DNA of 37,594 nucleotides from Acidobacteria bacterium RIFCSPLOWO2_02_FULL_61_28 (GCA_001767035.1 MEKR01000198.1:1-37594), one strand, 5' to 3'. Counted from the stretch's first letter, positions 24,409 through 33,060 are shown. Notes: generated by a model from the sequence alone, not told the origin. Numbers and translations: made by a program.

Positions 24409-25708
24409 TTTGAACGCTCCCATCTCGGTTTACTCTCCAGGATTGAATGGCGTTGAAGTGAATGAGGGTGTCCGGCCGTTCCTTGAAGAAGTCGGCGGTC
24501 AAGTTGACTCCGTAAATTTTTCCGACCTCGGCCACCGTCGGTTGAACTTCGTTCCGTTCATCCGTGCAGCGGGACTGGAGCACGGTTTCCTCCCCGTTCC
24601 AATTCCAGTCCAAGCGAAACCGCGTATGCGCCTTGGAATGCACTGGCCCCTGAATCGCAGCGTCCTTCCAGGTCCGGCCGCCGTCGGTGGACACTTCCAC
24701 CCGTCGGATCATCCCCCCGCCGGACCAAGCCAATCCGGTAATCTGGTGAAATCCCGGCCCGGAAAGCTTCTGACCGCCGGAGGGGCGGAGGATGACGGAT
24801 TTCGGTCCCATCTCGAACTGGAACCAGCGCGCTTTGCCGTCCACGCGCAGGCTGGGGTACCGCGTGCTTTCTCTCATGCCCATATAGGGCTGGTCCACCA
24901 CCTTGATTCGCCGCAGCCACTTGACGTTGTTGATCCCTTCCCATCCGGGAACCAGCAGCCGCAAGGGATAACCCTGCTGGGGGCGCACCGGCTCGCCATT
25001 CATGCCGTAGGCCACCAGAACGTCGTCCAGGGCCTTCTCGAGCGGAATGCTCTTGATATGCATCCCTTGCTCGGCTCCTTCGGCAATGATCCAAGTGGCC
25101 CCATTTTTTACACCCGCTTCCCGGAGCAGCAGCGACAACAGAACACCGGTCCATTCGCTGCAACTGGTGAGCCCGTGCACTTGCTGGACGGTCCCTGTGG
25201 GCGCAACGCGGGCCGCTCCGGGCACAAAGACAGCCCCGGACGCGGTGCTGTTTCCCGCGCACTCGACGAAATGTATCCGGCTGACGGAAGGCAGGCGCTC
25301 CAGTTCCTCCAGGGTAAAACTCAGCGGACGGTCCACCAGGCCGTGGATCAGGAGGCGGTGCTGCCGGGGGTCAATGTTCGGGGAATCGTAACCGTGGGAA
25401 ACGATGAAATGGAGCGATGACGGCGTAATGATCCCGACCGAATCCTGCAGCGGAGTCCTGATTCCGTAATCGCGGGAAGCGCGGGGGAGTTCTGGGTTGT
25501 CCATTCCATAGCGGCCGTTGGTGCCGATGCGCAGGGAGTTCACGAATTGAGATCGCTCCCCATAGGCCAATGTGTCTTTCGGCTTCCCTGCGGGCGTTTC
25601 GGGCGCAAGTGTCTGGCCGCTGGCCGACCGGATTGCCCCCACGGCCAGTCCCGCGAGCGCCGCGCCCTCCTTCAGGAATCGCCTCCGACCCGGTTTCTTC
25701 GAATTCAT
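24395..25708 (-). CDS. Tat-exported sulfite dehydrogenase-like molybdopterin enzyme (SoxC-like)
   Basis: A 437-aa protein starting at the ATG at 25708 with GGAGG upstream; the more distal TTG start falls in the -35 box. The N-terminus has a Tat signal (RRRFLKEGAALAGLAVGAI). The sulfite-oxidase fold follows: the Mo-ligand Cys lies in IHFVECAGNS, then GLTSCSEWTGV, MNGEPVRPQQGYPLRLLVPG and WLRRIKVVDQPYMG. A C-terminal Ig-like dimerisation domain contains RRVEVSTDGGRTWKDA. No heme domain is fused; electrons should pass to the cytochrome c encoded next. It oxidises sulfite to sulfate, or sulfane sulfur if in a true SoxCD complex. No other sox genes are in the window, so a stand-alone sulfite dehydrogenase is likelier. 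Confidence 0.88.
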   Translation of the reverse strand: MNSKKPGRRRFLKEGAALAGLAVGAIRSASGQTLAPETPAGKPKDTLAYGERSQFVNSLRIGTNGRYGMDNPELPRASRDYGIRTPLQDSVGIITPSSLHFIVSHGYDSPNIDPRQHRLLIHGLVDRPLSFTLEELERLPSVSRIHFVECAGNSTASGAVFVPGAARVAPTGTVQQVHGLTSCSEWTGVLLSLLLREAGVKNGATWIIAEGAEQGMHIKSIPLEKALDDVLVAYGMNGEPVRPQQGYPLRLLVPGWEGINNVKWLRRIKVVDQPYMGMRESTRYPSLRVDGKARWFQFEMGPKSVILRPSGGQKLSGPGFHQITGLAWSGGGMIRRVEVSTDGGRTWKDAAIQGPVHSKAHTRFRLDWNWNGEETVLQSRCTDERNEVQPTVAEVGKIYGVNLTADFFKERPDTLIHFNAIQSWRVNRDGSVQNVFA

Positions 25709-26041
25709 GTGTCCCTCCGAATGATTGTTTGGGAGATTTCTAACAGAAGAGAAGAAGAATGTCAAAGAAAAATGGTTTGCGCGCAGGGCCTACCCCCCAG
25801 CGGGTCCGTTCCCGGCTGGCTGCTCGGTTATTTTCGGAGCGAATTTGTTGCTCGAACCGGCTCAATTTCGACTACACTCTCCAGGTGGACAACAGGAGCT
25901 TGACCTAGGACAGCCGAGCGTTTTGGCGGAGGGGAACAATCCAGAATCGGTTCGGTTGCTCAAGACAAGATTCTCCTGGCTGCAGGATCGGTTTTCCCCG
26001 GGACTCTTGAGGCCCAGGTCAACCCACCTTTGGAGGCGGTC
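25709..26041. other. Divergent intergenic region, no gene seen
   Basis: The 333 bp between the SoxC-like gene and the plus-strand heme protein carry the minus-strand promoter at 25737-25765. Plus-strand frames here lack ribosome sites and family resemblance. I see no convincing promoter for the plus-strand gene; TTGCTC followed 19 bp later by TACACT near 25850-25880 is only weak. Confidence 0.5.
25737..25765 (-). promoter_or_regulatory. Predicted sigma70-type promoter of the sulfite dehydrogenase operon
   Basis: On the minus strand TTGACA (25765-25760), a 17-bp spacer rich in TTC repeats, and TAGAAA (25742-25737) precede the ATG at 25708 by about 28 bp, leaving a short leader that holds the GGAGG site. 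The perfect -35 box is why the upstream TTG is not taken as a start codon. Confidence 0.6.
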
Positions 26042-26533
26042 ATGATTTCAGAAATCCGGTTGCAGAAGGTCGCAACCAGGCTTGTGATGGCGGGGCTTTT
26101 CCTTTGTGTAACTGCTCCCTTCTCGGAGGCGCAATCGGCGAACCAGGCAGCCTCCCCTTCGGCGCAGTCGCTCGATTTCGCGTCTTACAGGACCGGCGTC
26201 GAGCCGATCTTTATGAAACGGCGGGCGGACCGTGCCCGCTGCTTCGTTTGCCATGCGGGAAGCACGAACCGGTTTCGCTTGGAGCGGCTGTCGCCTGGGA
26301 GCAGTACTTGGACCGAGGAGCAATCTCGCCAGAACTTCCAGATCGTTTCGCAGCTCGTTGTTCCTGGCAACCCGAATACGAGCCGGCTCCTGATGCATCC
26401 GCTGGCGCCCGAGGCGGGCGGCGACGCCAATCACAATGGAGGCAGGCAGTTCGAAACCCAGAACGATCCCGACTGGCAGACCCTGGCTGCCTGGGTTCGC
26501 GGGCAAAAGGGAAGCGGGACTTCCAGGCCGTAG
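26042..26533 (+). CDS. Secreted single-heme c-type protein
   Basis: A 163-aa protein; ATG at 26042 is preceded by GGAGG, four codons downstream of another ATG. A signal peptide (about 1-31, ending SEAQ) leads into YRTGVEPIFMKRRADRARCFVCHAG with one heme-binding CFVCH site. It ends in LVVPGNPNTSRLLMHPLAPEAGGD and DPDWQTLAAWVRGQ. This resembles the short cytochrome-like domain (PSD1/planctomycete cytochrome type) in which hydrophobic substrate or redox roles are proposed. It is divergent from the sulfite dehydrogenase pair and may share its electron-transfer context, but this is inferred only from proximity. Confidence 0.8.
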   Translation: MISEIRLQKVATRLVMAGLFLCVTAPFSEAQSANQAASPSAQSLDFASYRTGVEPIFMKRRADRARCFVCHAGSTNRFRLERLSPGSSTWTEEQSRQNFQIVSQLVVPGNPNTSRLLMHPLAPEAGGDANHNGGRQFETQNDPDWQTLAAWVRGQKGSGTSRP

Positions 26534-26681
26534 CCGAAAGCCACCAAAGCACACGTTGTGTTCCACAAAGGCGGCAAACCCCCACGAGCAGCCCGGTGTG
26601 AAAGTGTGCTCAAGAGCACAATCCTGAGAATGGACTTGTGGGGAGAAAGAGCACGAACCTGAAAGCGCTTCTTGTCCGTTA

Positions 26682-26959
26682 CTAGAGCATTTCTTTTGTT
26701 CCTGTAGATCGGGGGGTCTGTCGCCCCTACGGGGCTTGCTTCGATCCCCGCCTACGACTTCCCACGGCTTGCGAGTCTGTCGGGAATAAGGTTTTCTGAA
26801 CGAAGAATCAATAACTTGCAAAGCCTGCAAGGTCCGCAACTCATTGATTCTTCGTCGCACAAATCCTATCTCCGACAGACTCTTGCGCCGTGGGCCACAG
26901 GATAGCGCCCCTACGGGGCTTTCTGCGGATGTTCTACAGCAATGAGAGAAATGCTTTAG
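26682..26959. repeat. 278-bp nested palindromic element
   Basis: Outer 29-bp arms 26682-26710 and 26931-26959 are inverted copies (23 of 29 positions by eye). Inside, each side carries a GCCCCTACGGGGC hairpin. The core, 26761-26821 against 26835-26894, pairs over about 60 bp with interruptions: CCACGGCTTGCGAGTCTGTC against GACAGACTCTTGCGCCGTGG, and ACGAAGAATCAAT against ATTGATTCTTCGT. A small CTTGCA/TGCAAG hairpin sits at the tip (26815-26831). No gene is present in 26534-26995; the element occupies most of it. MITE-like or a decayed non-autonomous mobile element. Confidence 0.8.
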
Positions 26960-26995
26960 ATCAGTCGCAACGGGTCCGGGACCGGCAACGCCGCG

Positions 26996-29239
26996 TCACC
27001 GGGTGCTCCTGAGAGCCGCTAATACCCGCTCCGGCGTGAAGGGCACGGTCCGCAGCCGGACTCCGGCGGCATCGAACACCGCGTTCGCCAGCGCGGCAGC
27101 GACGGGCGCTGTGGCCGGTTCGCCTGCGCCATAGGGAGGCAGCGTCGGCCTGTCGAGGAGCGCAATCTCGACCGTGGGCACCTCCGGAAACGTCAGGATC
27201 GGGTAGCTTTTCCAGTCCACGCTGGTGACACGGGAGCGATCGAACTTCACCTCTTCGTGGAGCGCCCGGCCGAGCGTCTGCAGGATGGATCCTTCGATCT
27301 GGTTCCGCAGCCCATCGGGATTGACCACCAACCCGCAATCATGCGCGCAGGTGACGCGCCGCACGCTGATCCTTCCGCTCGCCCGGTCAACCGTCACTTC
27401 CATCGCCATTCCCACGTAATTCTCAGCCTGTTTGTAGCGCGCATACGCCATACCCCGGCCAGCCAGCAAGTTGCCCTGCGCAGGGCGCGGGTTGGGCGAG
27501 GGCCGGGTCTGCCAGCCGATCATCTCGGCGGCGCGCTGGAGCACCTCGATCGCTCGCGGATCGCTCAGCCCGCGCAATCGAAATGCCACCGGATCAGCTC
27601 CCGCCGCCGCCGCCAATTCGTCCGTGAAACTTTCCACCGCGAAAACATTGGCGATCTTTCCCGGCGCGCGGAGATTCGATAGCCGTAGTGGCGTCTCTTT
27701 CAGCCAATGGGCGGTAACCAGCATGTTGGGAACCGCGTAGGGAGGTTCGGTATTCTGCACCATGGAACCGGTGGCCTGTCCGTGGTCCTGGGGAATGCCG
27801 GCGGCATCGGCTGCGAGGACCGCCCGGTTGCCGGGCAGATTGTTCGGGTTCCACATTTGGGTTTCCCAGGCGATGATGCGTCCCTCGGCATCGAGGCCTC
27901 CACGCAGTTCCAGTAATTGCGCCGGGCCTTTCGGGTCCCAGCCGTGCTCGTCCTCGCGCGACCACTGCACCCGCACGGGCTTTCCGATTGTCTTCGATAT
28001 CAACAGCGCGTCGGCTGCGGCATCGTCCCCACCGTTCGTGCCATAGGAGCCGGATGCATCCATGTACACCACGCGCAGCTTGTCCGCCGGGATGCCGAAG
28101 ACCCCCGCCAAGTAATTGCGCAAGCGATGCGGTCCTTGTGACGCGGTCCACACGGTTGCGCCGTCCGCTTTCACGTCCGCGACGGCGCAGGACGGGCCGA
28201 GGGAAGCGTGGCTCTGGAGGGGCCACGAGTAGGTGGCGGAAAGCTGTTTGGCAGCCCCCGTCAGCGCTGCCGCGGGATCGCCCCGGCTTACCAGCGACTG
28301 ATCGTGATCCACCGCGGTCTGGCGAATATGGCGGTCCAAGCCCTCGCTGCCGGGAAGTCCTTGCCACTCGCTCCATGTCGCCTGGAGGGACGTGGCCGCC
28401 CGGATGGCCGCCCACTCGTCGCTCGCGACCACTGCAAGAAAATTCTCGATCCGCACCACACGCACATCCGGAATGTTGCGGATCGAAGACTCGTCCACGG
28501 AGAGCAATTTCGCTCCGATGGCGGGCGGGCGGATCACGCGGGCGTGCAGCATTCCCGGCACGGTGAAATCCTGGAGATAGGGGTGCCGCGCCGTGCATTT
28601 GCCCGGGACGTCCGGGCGCGGGACGGGCTTGCCCACCACGGTATATTCCGCCGGATTCTTCAGCGGAGCTTTGGGATCAACCGGGAGCGCAAGGCGCTTT
28701 CCGCCTGTCAGAGCGCCGATGCCGATGCCCTGGCCTCCATTCGCCGGGCGCACCTGGCCCTCGGCGAGAACGAGTTCCGCCACGGGACGCTGGAGTTGCT
28801 CGGCGCCGAGGTTCAGCAAGTGCTGGCGGAGGGTTGCCGCCGCCTGGCGAACTGCCACCGCGCCTTGAGGGACTCCGGTGCTGCCGCCGGTTCCCCCGTG
28901 ATTGGGCGTGAGCGCCGTGTCGCCCGAGACAAAGCCGATTCGTTCAACCGGAATGCCGAGTTCCTCCGCCGCCATTTGGGTCATGGCGATGCGCAGGCCG
29001 GTGCCGACGTCCACCCGGCTCGTATAAAGAGTGGCGGAGCCGTCGCTCTGAATGGCGAGGAAACTATCCACCTCTTTCGGATCGAGGGACTTGGCGAGCG
29101 GCGGGGAAAGACTGGCGCTGGCACCGGGATTTTGCGCCGCGCCGTTTTGCGGCAGGGCCGCCCCCAGCGCGAAGCTCACGACAACCGCGCTTCCCGTCCA
29201 CAGAAAATCGCGCCTGGAAATTGCAGAAAGGGTTTCCAT
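26996..29239 (-). CDS. Tat-exported molybdopterin subunit of isoquinoline 1-oxidoreductase-type enzyme (IorB-like)
   Basis: A 747-aa protein; the ATG at 29239 has AAGGAG six bases upstream, better than the TTG five codons earlier that would overlap the small-subunit stop. It starts with a Tat signal (ISRRDFLWTGSAVVVSFALG). The IorB order of domains follows: an N-terminal Mo-binding half (DVGTGLRIAMTQMAAEELGI), a hammerhead domain around EYTVVGKPVPRPDVPGK, then QSHASLGPSCAV, GSYGTNGGDDAAADAL and the catalytic Glu E707 in YGAGEPATAP. These enzymes hydroxylate aldehydes or N-heterocycles in the periplasm and give electrons to cytochrome c rather than FAD, which fits the diheme cytochrome gene upstream. 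Confidence 0.92.
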   Translation of the reverse strand: METLSAISRRDFLWTGSAVVVSFALGAALPQNGAAQNPGASASLSPPLAKSLDPKEVDSFLAIQSDGSATLYTSRVDVGTGLRIAMTQMAAEELGIPVERIGFVSGDTALTPNHGGTGGSTGVPQGAVAVRQAAATLRQHLLNLGAEQLQRPVAELVLAEGQVRPANGGQGIGIGALTGGKRLALPVDPKAPLKNPAEYTVVGKPVPRPDVPGKCTARHPYLQDFTVPGMLHARVIRPPAIGAKLLSVDESSIRNIPDVRVVRIENFLAVVASDEWAAIRAATSLQATWSEWQGLPGSEGLDRHIRQTAVDHDQSLVSRGDPAAALTGAAKQLSATYSWPLQSHASLGPSCAVADVKADGATVWTASQGPHRLRNYLAGVFGIPADKLRVVYMDASGSYGTNGGDDAAADALLISKTIGKPVRVQWSREDEHGWDPKGPAQLLELRGGLDAEGRIIAWETQMWNPNNLPGNRAVLAADAAGIPQDHGQATGSMVQNTEPPYAVPNMLVTAHWLKETPLRLSNLRAPGKIANVFAVESFTDELAAAAGADPVAFRLRGLSDPRAIEVLQRAAEMIGWQTRPSPNPRPAQGNLLAGRGMAYARYKQAENYVGMAMEVTVDRASGRISVRRVTCAHDCGLVVNPDGLRNQIEGSILQTLGRALHEEVKFDRSRVTSVDWKSYPILTFPEVPTVEIALLDRPTLPPYGAGEPATAPVAAALANAVFDAAGVRLRTVPFTPERVLAALRSTR

Positions 29240-29250
29240 GATTTTCTCCT

Positions 29251-29712
29251 TCAAGCCTTCGCCGCGCGCAGCACAGCGCTAAGAATCCGCGTGTAGGTGC
29301 CGCAGCGGCAGAGGTTGCCGGCGAGCCCGCGCTTTACTTGCTCGGGGGTCGGATTCGGCGTCTGGTTGAGCAGCGACTTGGCCGCCATAATCATGCCGTT
29401 GGTGCAGTAGCCGCACTGGGCAGCCTCCTCGGCGATGAATGCGGCCTGGATCGGATCTGGCTTCTCGGGCGTACCGAGACCTTCGAGAGTCGTGATCGAG
29501 CGCCCCGCGGCCTGCCTTACGGAGACGGAGCAGGAGCGAGCGGCTTTTCCGTCAATCAAGACGGTGCAAGCTCCACATTGATCCAGCCCGCAACCGAATT
29601 TCGGACCGTGGAGCCCCAGGGAATTGCGCAGCACATAGAGGAGCGGCTGCGCCGGGTCCCAGGATTCCACGCGGACCGCGCGGCCGTTGACTCGTAACCT
29701 GTATTGCGCCAT
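29251..29712 (-). CDS. [2Fe-2S] subunit of isoquinoline 1-oxidoreductase-type enzyme (IorA-like)
   Basis: A 153-aa protein with AAGGAGG eight bases before its ATG. The ferredoxin cluster uses C41, C46, C49 and C61 (FGCGLDQCGACTVLIDG..C); the second domain uses C100, C103 (QCGYCTNGM) and C135, C137 (GNLCRCGTY). This is the full set for two [2Fe-2S] clusters that carry electrons away from the Mo centre. It lacks a signal and is expected to be exported as a folded complex with the Tat-tagged large subunit, whose start lies 11 bp after its stop. No FAD subunit is present here, as normal for IorAB. Confidence 0.93.
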   Translation of the reverse strand: MAQYRLRVNGRAVRVESWDPAQPLLYVLRNSLGLHGPKFGCGLDQCGACTVLIDGKAARSCSVSVRQAAGRSITTLEGLGTPEKPDPIQAAFIAEEAAQCGYCTNGMIMAAKSLLNQTPNPTPEQVKRGLAGNLCRCGTYTRILSAVLRAAKA

Positions 29713-29759
29713 GGAACGCCTCCTTGTAGCCCGAATCAGCGTGGGGAAGGCCTCCCATT

Positions 29760-30812
29760 CTAGGGAGCCACCGATGCGCTGATCCTCTTCGGTACCTCGC
29801 CGACCCGGATCCGGGCGATCTGTTTCAGGGTCTTCATATCAATGGCGGACACCGAACGGTCGCCGGAGTTCGAAATGTAGGCCGTCTTGCTGTCGGGAGT
29901 GAAGGTGATCCAGTTCGGCATCGTGGTAATCGGCGCGCGTCCCGGCAGCCGGAGCGTCGGCAACGGGACATGTCCCAGCAACTTGATGTCCGGGAGCGCG
30001 TAGACGAACACAGAATTGGAAGGGCTGCTGTTGACCCACAAGGTCTTGCCGTCCGGGGCTACGCCGATCCCGTGCGAGGGGGAAGCCTGGGGCGGGAGGG
30101 GGAAGCCTCCGGGTTCGCTGGGGTTCTTGATTCGAGCCACCTCCGCGCGCTTCGCAAAATCCACCACCACAAACCCGTCCAGATCGGAAACCTCTGCAAA
30201 GATCCGGCGGGTGGAGCCGTCGGGGCCGCTCTCGATCGCCATCGGGCGCACTCCCTTATCGAGCGGAAGCTCCCAAACGAGTTTCTCCGTCTGAAGGTCA
30301 ACCACCATAATGAACTTGCCGGCGACCGAGCCGGCGACTGCATATTTCCCGTCGGGCGTCACATAAGGGTTGTGCAGCGCCGCTTTGGCCGGGATGCTCT
30401 TGGTTCTCTCCAGGGTTCGTGTGTCTATGACATCGAGTGCCCCCGGGTTCTCCGCGATACAGACTAAGACCCGCCCTCCATCCTTGGTAATTGCGATATT
30501 GTTGGGACGGCCGCTGAGGGGCACTTTCTTGATCGTCTTGCCGGTTTTCTGATCCACCACGTTGAGGACGTGCTCCGACTCGTTGCTGATATACACGCGG
30601 CTTCCGTCGGGGGAGGCGGCGACCCCATGGGGAACCTCAATGCCTTCGATCACTTGCACGACCTGGTTGGTCGCGGCGTCAACCACGTGAATGTTGGTCC
30701 CGGCGGAGTTGGTGACGTAGATGCGAACCGTGCTCGCAGCCAAGGGCATCGCCACCAAAATCCACAGATACCTCAGGCAGGACAAATATGGTTTCTTCTT
30801 GGTTAATCTCAT
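29760..30812 (-). CDS. Secreted YVTN-family beta-propeller protein
   Basis: A 350-aa protein with an N-terminal hydrophobic signal (YLWILVAMPLAAST). About seven repeats of roughly 40-45 residues follow, several with the YVTN-type core: RIYVTNSAGTNIHVVDAATN, RVYISNESEHVLNVVD, TLWVNSSPSNSVFVYALPD and TAYISNSGDRSVSAIDMKT. Such propellers are often found in periplasmic redox operons, including those of quinoprotein and molybdenum dehydrogenases, where their role is unknown. It lies 47 bp before the IorA-like gene and 124 bp after the diheme cytochrome gene. Confidence 0.85.
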   Translation of the reverse strand: MRLTKKKPYLSCLRYLWILVAMPLAASTVRIYVTNSAGTNIHVVDAATNQVVQVIEGIEVPHGVAASPDGSRVYISNESEHVLNVVDQKTGKTIKKVPLSGRPNNIAITKDGGRVLVCIAENPGALDVIDTRTLERTKSIPAKAALHNPYVTPDGKYAVAGSVAGKFIMVVDLQTEKLVWELPLDKGVRPMAIESGPDGSTRRIFAEVSDLDGFVVVDFAKRAEVARIKNPSEPGGFPLPPQASPSHGIGVAPDGKTLWVNSSPSNSVFVYALPDIKLLGHVPLPTLRLPGRAPITTMPNWITFTPDSKTAYISNSGDRSVSAIDMKTLKQIARIRVGEVPKRISASVAP

Positions 30813-30936
30813 ACTCGCTAGTCCTTCCTTCCGCTTCCCATTTGGTTACCCTTCACACTGGATGGGCGCTTCCTGCGTTCCGGATCCCATCCTGCTTCGA
30901 ATGTCCCCCCGGCGCGCCCGGTGGCTCCCCGACGGC

Positions 30937-31953
30937 TTACGGAGTGCGCGAGGACGTGTAGGCGGCGATGTTTACCATTTCCTCGACGGTCAATTTGGCG
31001 ACGACTTCCTTCATCAGTTGCGTCCAGGGTCCCTTGCGAGAGCCGTTCTGCATGTCATAGAGCTGCCGGACCGTATAGCTGGGGGAACGGCCCGCCAGCG
31101 GCGGCACGTGCGCCAGTCCCTTCAGGTCGGCGCCATGGCAGATGGAACAGCGAATCGTCCTACCCGCGCCTCCCGTGGTGACCAGCGCCTCGCCTTTCTT
31201 GATGCTGCCAACCGGAACATAGGCAACGAATCCGATCGAGTCGTCCCGCAGCTCCGTTCGTTCCAGATTCTCCGGCATCTCGATGATGCGCTGGCCGATC
31301 GGTTCTGATCCGCCACCGTCCACCGGGATCAGCATGCTCCCCGCGATACGGGTCTTCGATACCGTTTCGGATTCGACCACCCGGATCCACGGCTTGAATT
31401 TCAGGCCGGCAAAGTACTCCGCGGCGGACTTCACCTCCGCGTCGTTCGCGGCCTTCGCCATCGTAATCATCCTGCCCGGCGGTCCCATTCTTGGCTCGGA
31501 GCTTTTCCGGAGGTCGTTCTTCCAATCGGCGATCTGCTGCACGATATAGGCGGCAGGTAGACCGGCGAGACTGGCGTTTTCGGGACGGCCCTGCCCGTTC
31601 GGGAGGTGGCAATAACCGCAGCCCCACACGTCCGGTCTTCTTCCATGCGCCACTGCATCGGGCAGCGGGGGGTGCCCTGCGGGATGCCAGTCCGGAATAT
31701 TAAAGGAATCCCGGACCTGCGTGATCGTAAGAGCAAGGGCGCTACCCGGCACGCGATGTAGTTTCCCGTCCTCTTGGGGAGGCGGTGCAGCGGGGCTAAT
31801 GGGGTAGGCCCAGGGCGGAGTTGTCTGTGGCGCGGGCGCAGCCTGGCTGGCGGCGCCACTCGGATTCTGCGCCGTGGTCGAAATGGAAACCAGGCACGCT
31901 GCTACCAATCCGGCAGCGGCTACCGCGCTGTACCGAAAACGACGAAGGTTCAT
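30937..31953 (-). CDS. Secreted diheme c-type cytochrome
   Basis: A 338-aa protein with an excellent ribosome site (AGGAGGG) and a signal peptide (about 1-28, ending TTAQ). A Pro/Ala-rich linker (31-62) precedes two cytochrome c domains: CGYCH (112-116) and CSICH (269-273). Each is followed by the L-x-G-x-P/x-Y-T-V-x-Q-L-Y-D type helix (SLAGLPAAYIVQQIADWKN; LAGRSPSYTVRQLYDMQNG), and a distal Met candidate occurs in each domain. This is the usual electron acceptor of IorAB-type and related periplasmic dehydrogenases. It is the first gene of the four-gene minus-strand cluster. Its leader contains no recognisable riboswitch. Confidence 0.88.
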   Translation of the reverse strand: MNLRRFRYSAVAAAGLVAACLVSISTTAQNPSGAASQAAPAPQTTPPWAYPISPAAPPPQEDGKLHRVPGSALALTITQVRDSFNIPDWHPAGHPPLPDAVAHGRRPDVWGCGYCHLPNGQGRPENASLAGLPAAYIVQQIADWKNDLRKSSEPRMGPPGRMITMAKAANDAEVKSAAEYFAGLKFKPWIRVVESETVSKTRIAGSMLIPVDGGGSEPIGQRIIEMPENLERTELRDDSIGFVAYVPVGSIKKGEALVTTGGAGRTIRCSICHGADLKGLAHVPPLAGRSPSYTVRQLYDMQNGSRKGPWTQLMKEVVAKLTVEEMVNIAAYTSSRTP

Positions 31954-32329
31954 CTGCTAGGCCCTCCTGAGTATTCGGCGTGGGTTTCGATGAGTGACTG
32001 CGACGCGGAGCCGTCAGAACCGCTGCTGGAAACTGCCCTGCTGTCGAAGCTCGTTCCTGGTCGACGATTGCTCGGCGCTCCTTAGCAGCACGCCGGGGAT
32101 TCCATTCCTCCTACAACAAGGACCGAGCCAAGCCCAAAGCAGCCGTACCCTGACCCGTCTCTGAACCGCAGTCACATCCTGAATCCCGCCCGCCGTCGAA
32201 TTGTATCCTAGAGGGCATCCCCCTGATTTGTCAACAGCATACTTTCTCCCTCGGGCTTGCCCGTGACCTGGTACGTGTTAGGACTCAATACTGTTCGTTG
32301 AAAGGTTGCGCGGCGTGAAGATGAAATGA
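31954..32329. other. Intergenic region upstream of the diheme cytochrome operon, no gene seen
   Basis: No frame with a ribosome site or recognisable product on either strand. It contains the possible minus-strand promoter at 32205-32234, and lies just beyond the 3' end of rnpB, for which I see no T-rich terminator hairpin. Confidence 0.5.
32205..32234 (-). promoter_or_regulatory. Possible sigma70-type promoter for the diheme cytochrome operon
   Basis: On the minus strand TTGACA (32234-32229), an 18-bp spacer, and TAGGAT (32210-32205). A perfect -35 but a moderate -10, and it would leave a leader of about 245 nt before the cytochrome start. Confidence 0.4.
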
Positions 32330-32787
32330 GATGGCGAGCAGGCCTGTAAGCCGGATTCTGTGCCCCCCCCGGCAAGCCGGGGAAGCGGCGATCATTCCTC
32401 TGGGCCGCGGAATTGCTTCCGGGCTCTAGCGACCTACCCGAGAGTTCACCCCCCCCGGCAAGCCGGGGGGTTGCGGAGCGGGCCGCTCCTCCTCTCCTAT
32501 TTGGTCTTGCTCCGTGTGGGGTTTTCCCTGCCCCGGCCGTCACCGTCCGGGCGGTGCGCTCTTACATTAAGTCCCCCGGCGTGCCGGGGGGCCGCACCTT
32601 TTCACCCTTACCCCGGCAAGCCGGGGCGGTATATTTTCTGTGGCACTGTCCGTACCGACCCAGCCCTCCCGGCGATGCCGGGAAGGCCCGACCGATCCTG
32701 GCCGTTAGCCAGCACACTGCCCTGCGGAGTCCGGACTTTCCTCCCCCCGGCATAGCCGGGGAGCGATCGCCCAACCTGCTCGCCCAC
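32330..32787 (-). ncRNA. rnpB: RNase P RNA, bacterial class A
   Basis: The minus strand carries the conserved RNase P core: 5' GGCGAGCAGG (32784-32775) pairs with 3' CCTGCTCGCC (32342-32333) as P1. The P4 strands are GAGGAAAGTCCGGACTCC and ACAGAATCCGGCTTA. In between are GGGCAG, AAGGGTGAAAAGGTGCGG, AAGAGCGCACCGC, GGAGCAAGACCAAATAGGAG and GGGTAGGTCGCTAGAGCC. The order matches E. coli M1 RNA. It processes the 5' ends of tRNAs with RnpA. Length, about 458 nt, exceeds the usual 350-400 because six peripheral helices are formed or extended by GC-rich CCCCGGC/GCCGGGG hairpins. Ends are approximate by a few bases. Confidence 0.95.
32365..32761. repeat. Six CCGGC-NN(N)-GCCGG palindromes inside rnpB
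   Basis: Core hairpins at 32367-32382, 32451-32470, 32573-32590, 32611-32626, 32667-32683 and 32745-32761. All share CCCGGC/GCCGGG arms with loops AA, AA, GT, AA, GAT and ATA (plus strand). They fall in the variable peripheral helices and leave the catalytic core intact. The same 7-bp arms occur again at 36367-36382 and 36804-36819 in the amidase gene. Confidence 0.85.
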
Positions 32788-32795
32788 CAACCTTA

Positions 32796-32824
32796 AGTAT
32801 GACGGATTTGCCGCGCAAATTCAA
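32796..32824 (-). promoter_or_regulatory. Predicted sigma70-type promoter of rnpB
   Basis: On the minus strand TTGAAT (32824-32819), a 17-bp spacer, and CATACT (32801-32796), about 9 bp before the mature RNase P RNA 5' end at about 32787. The position just upstream of a stable RNA supports it, though each hexamer matches only four of six. Confidence 0.55.
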
Positions 32825-33060
32825 CGCTGCTGCGGCCTATGGGACCACGCTGCCGCACGCATAGTACGTTCGTACGCCGTACTTTTGTACCTGAAAAATG
32901 AGACTTTTGCTCGATTGTGGCGCACCTCTCCGTCTGGGAAAATCGCAGTCATGCTAATGCGAAACGAAGTAGCCGCGACGCCCGGCCCCGCGAAGTTCGG
33001 TGACTCCGGACCTCGTGTGCTCCGCTTCGCTGGCAAAAAATTCAAACATGAGGTGCGCAA

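Noticed and set aside
32350-32800. Several overlapping plus- and minus-strand open frames of 60-130 codons
   Set aside because: They lie on RNase P RNA, which explains the conservation and GC-rich hairpins.
32861-32890. Four GTAC tetramers in a short stretch upstream of the protease gene
   Set aside because: Spacing is irregular and no promoter or dyad consistent with a known regulator could be supported.
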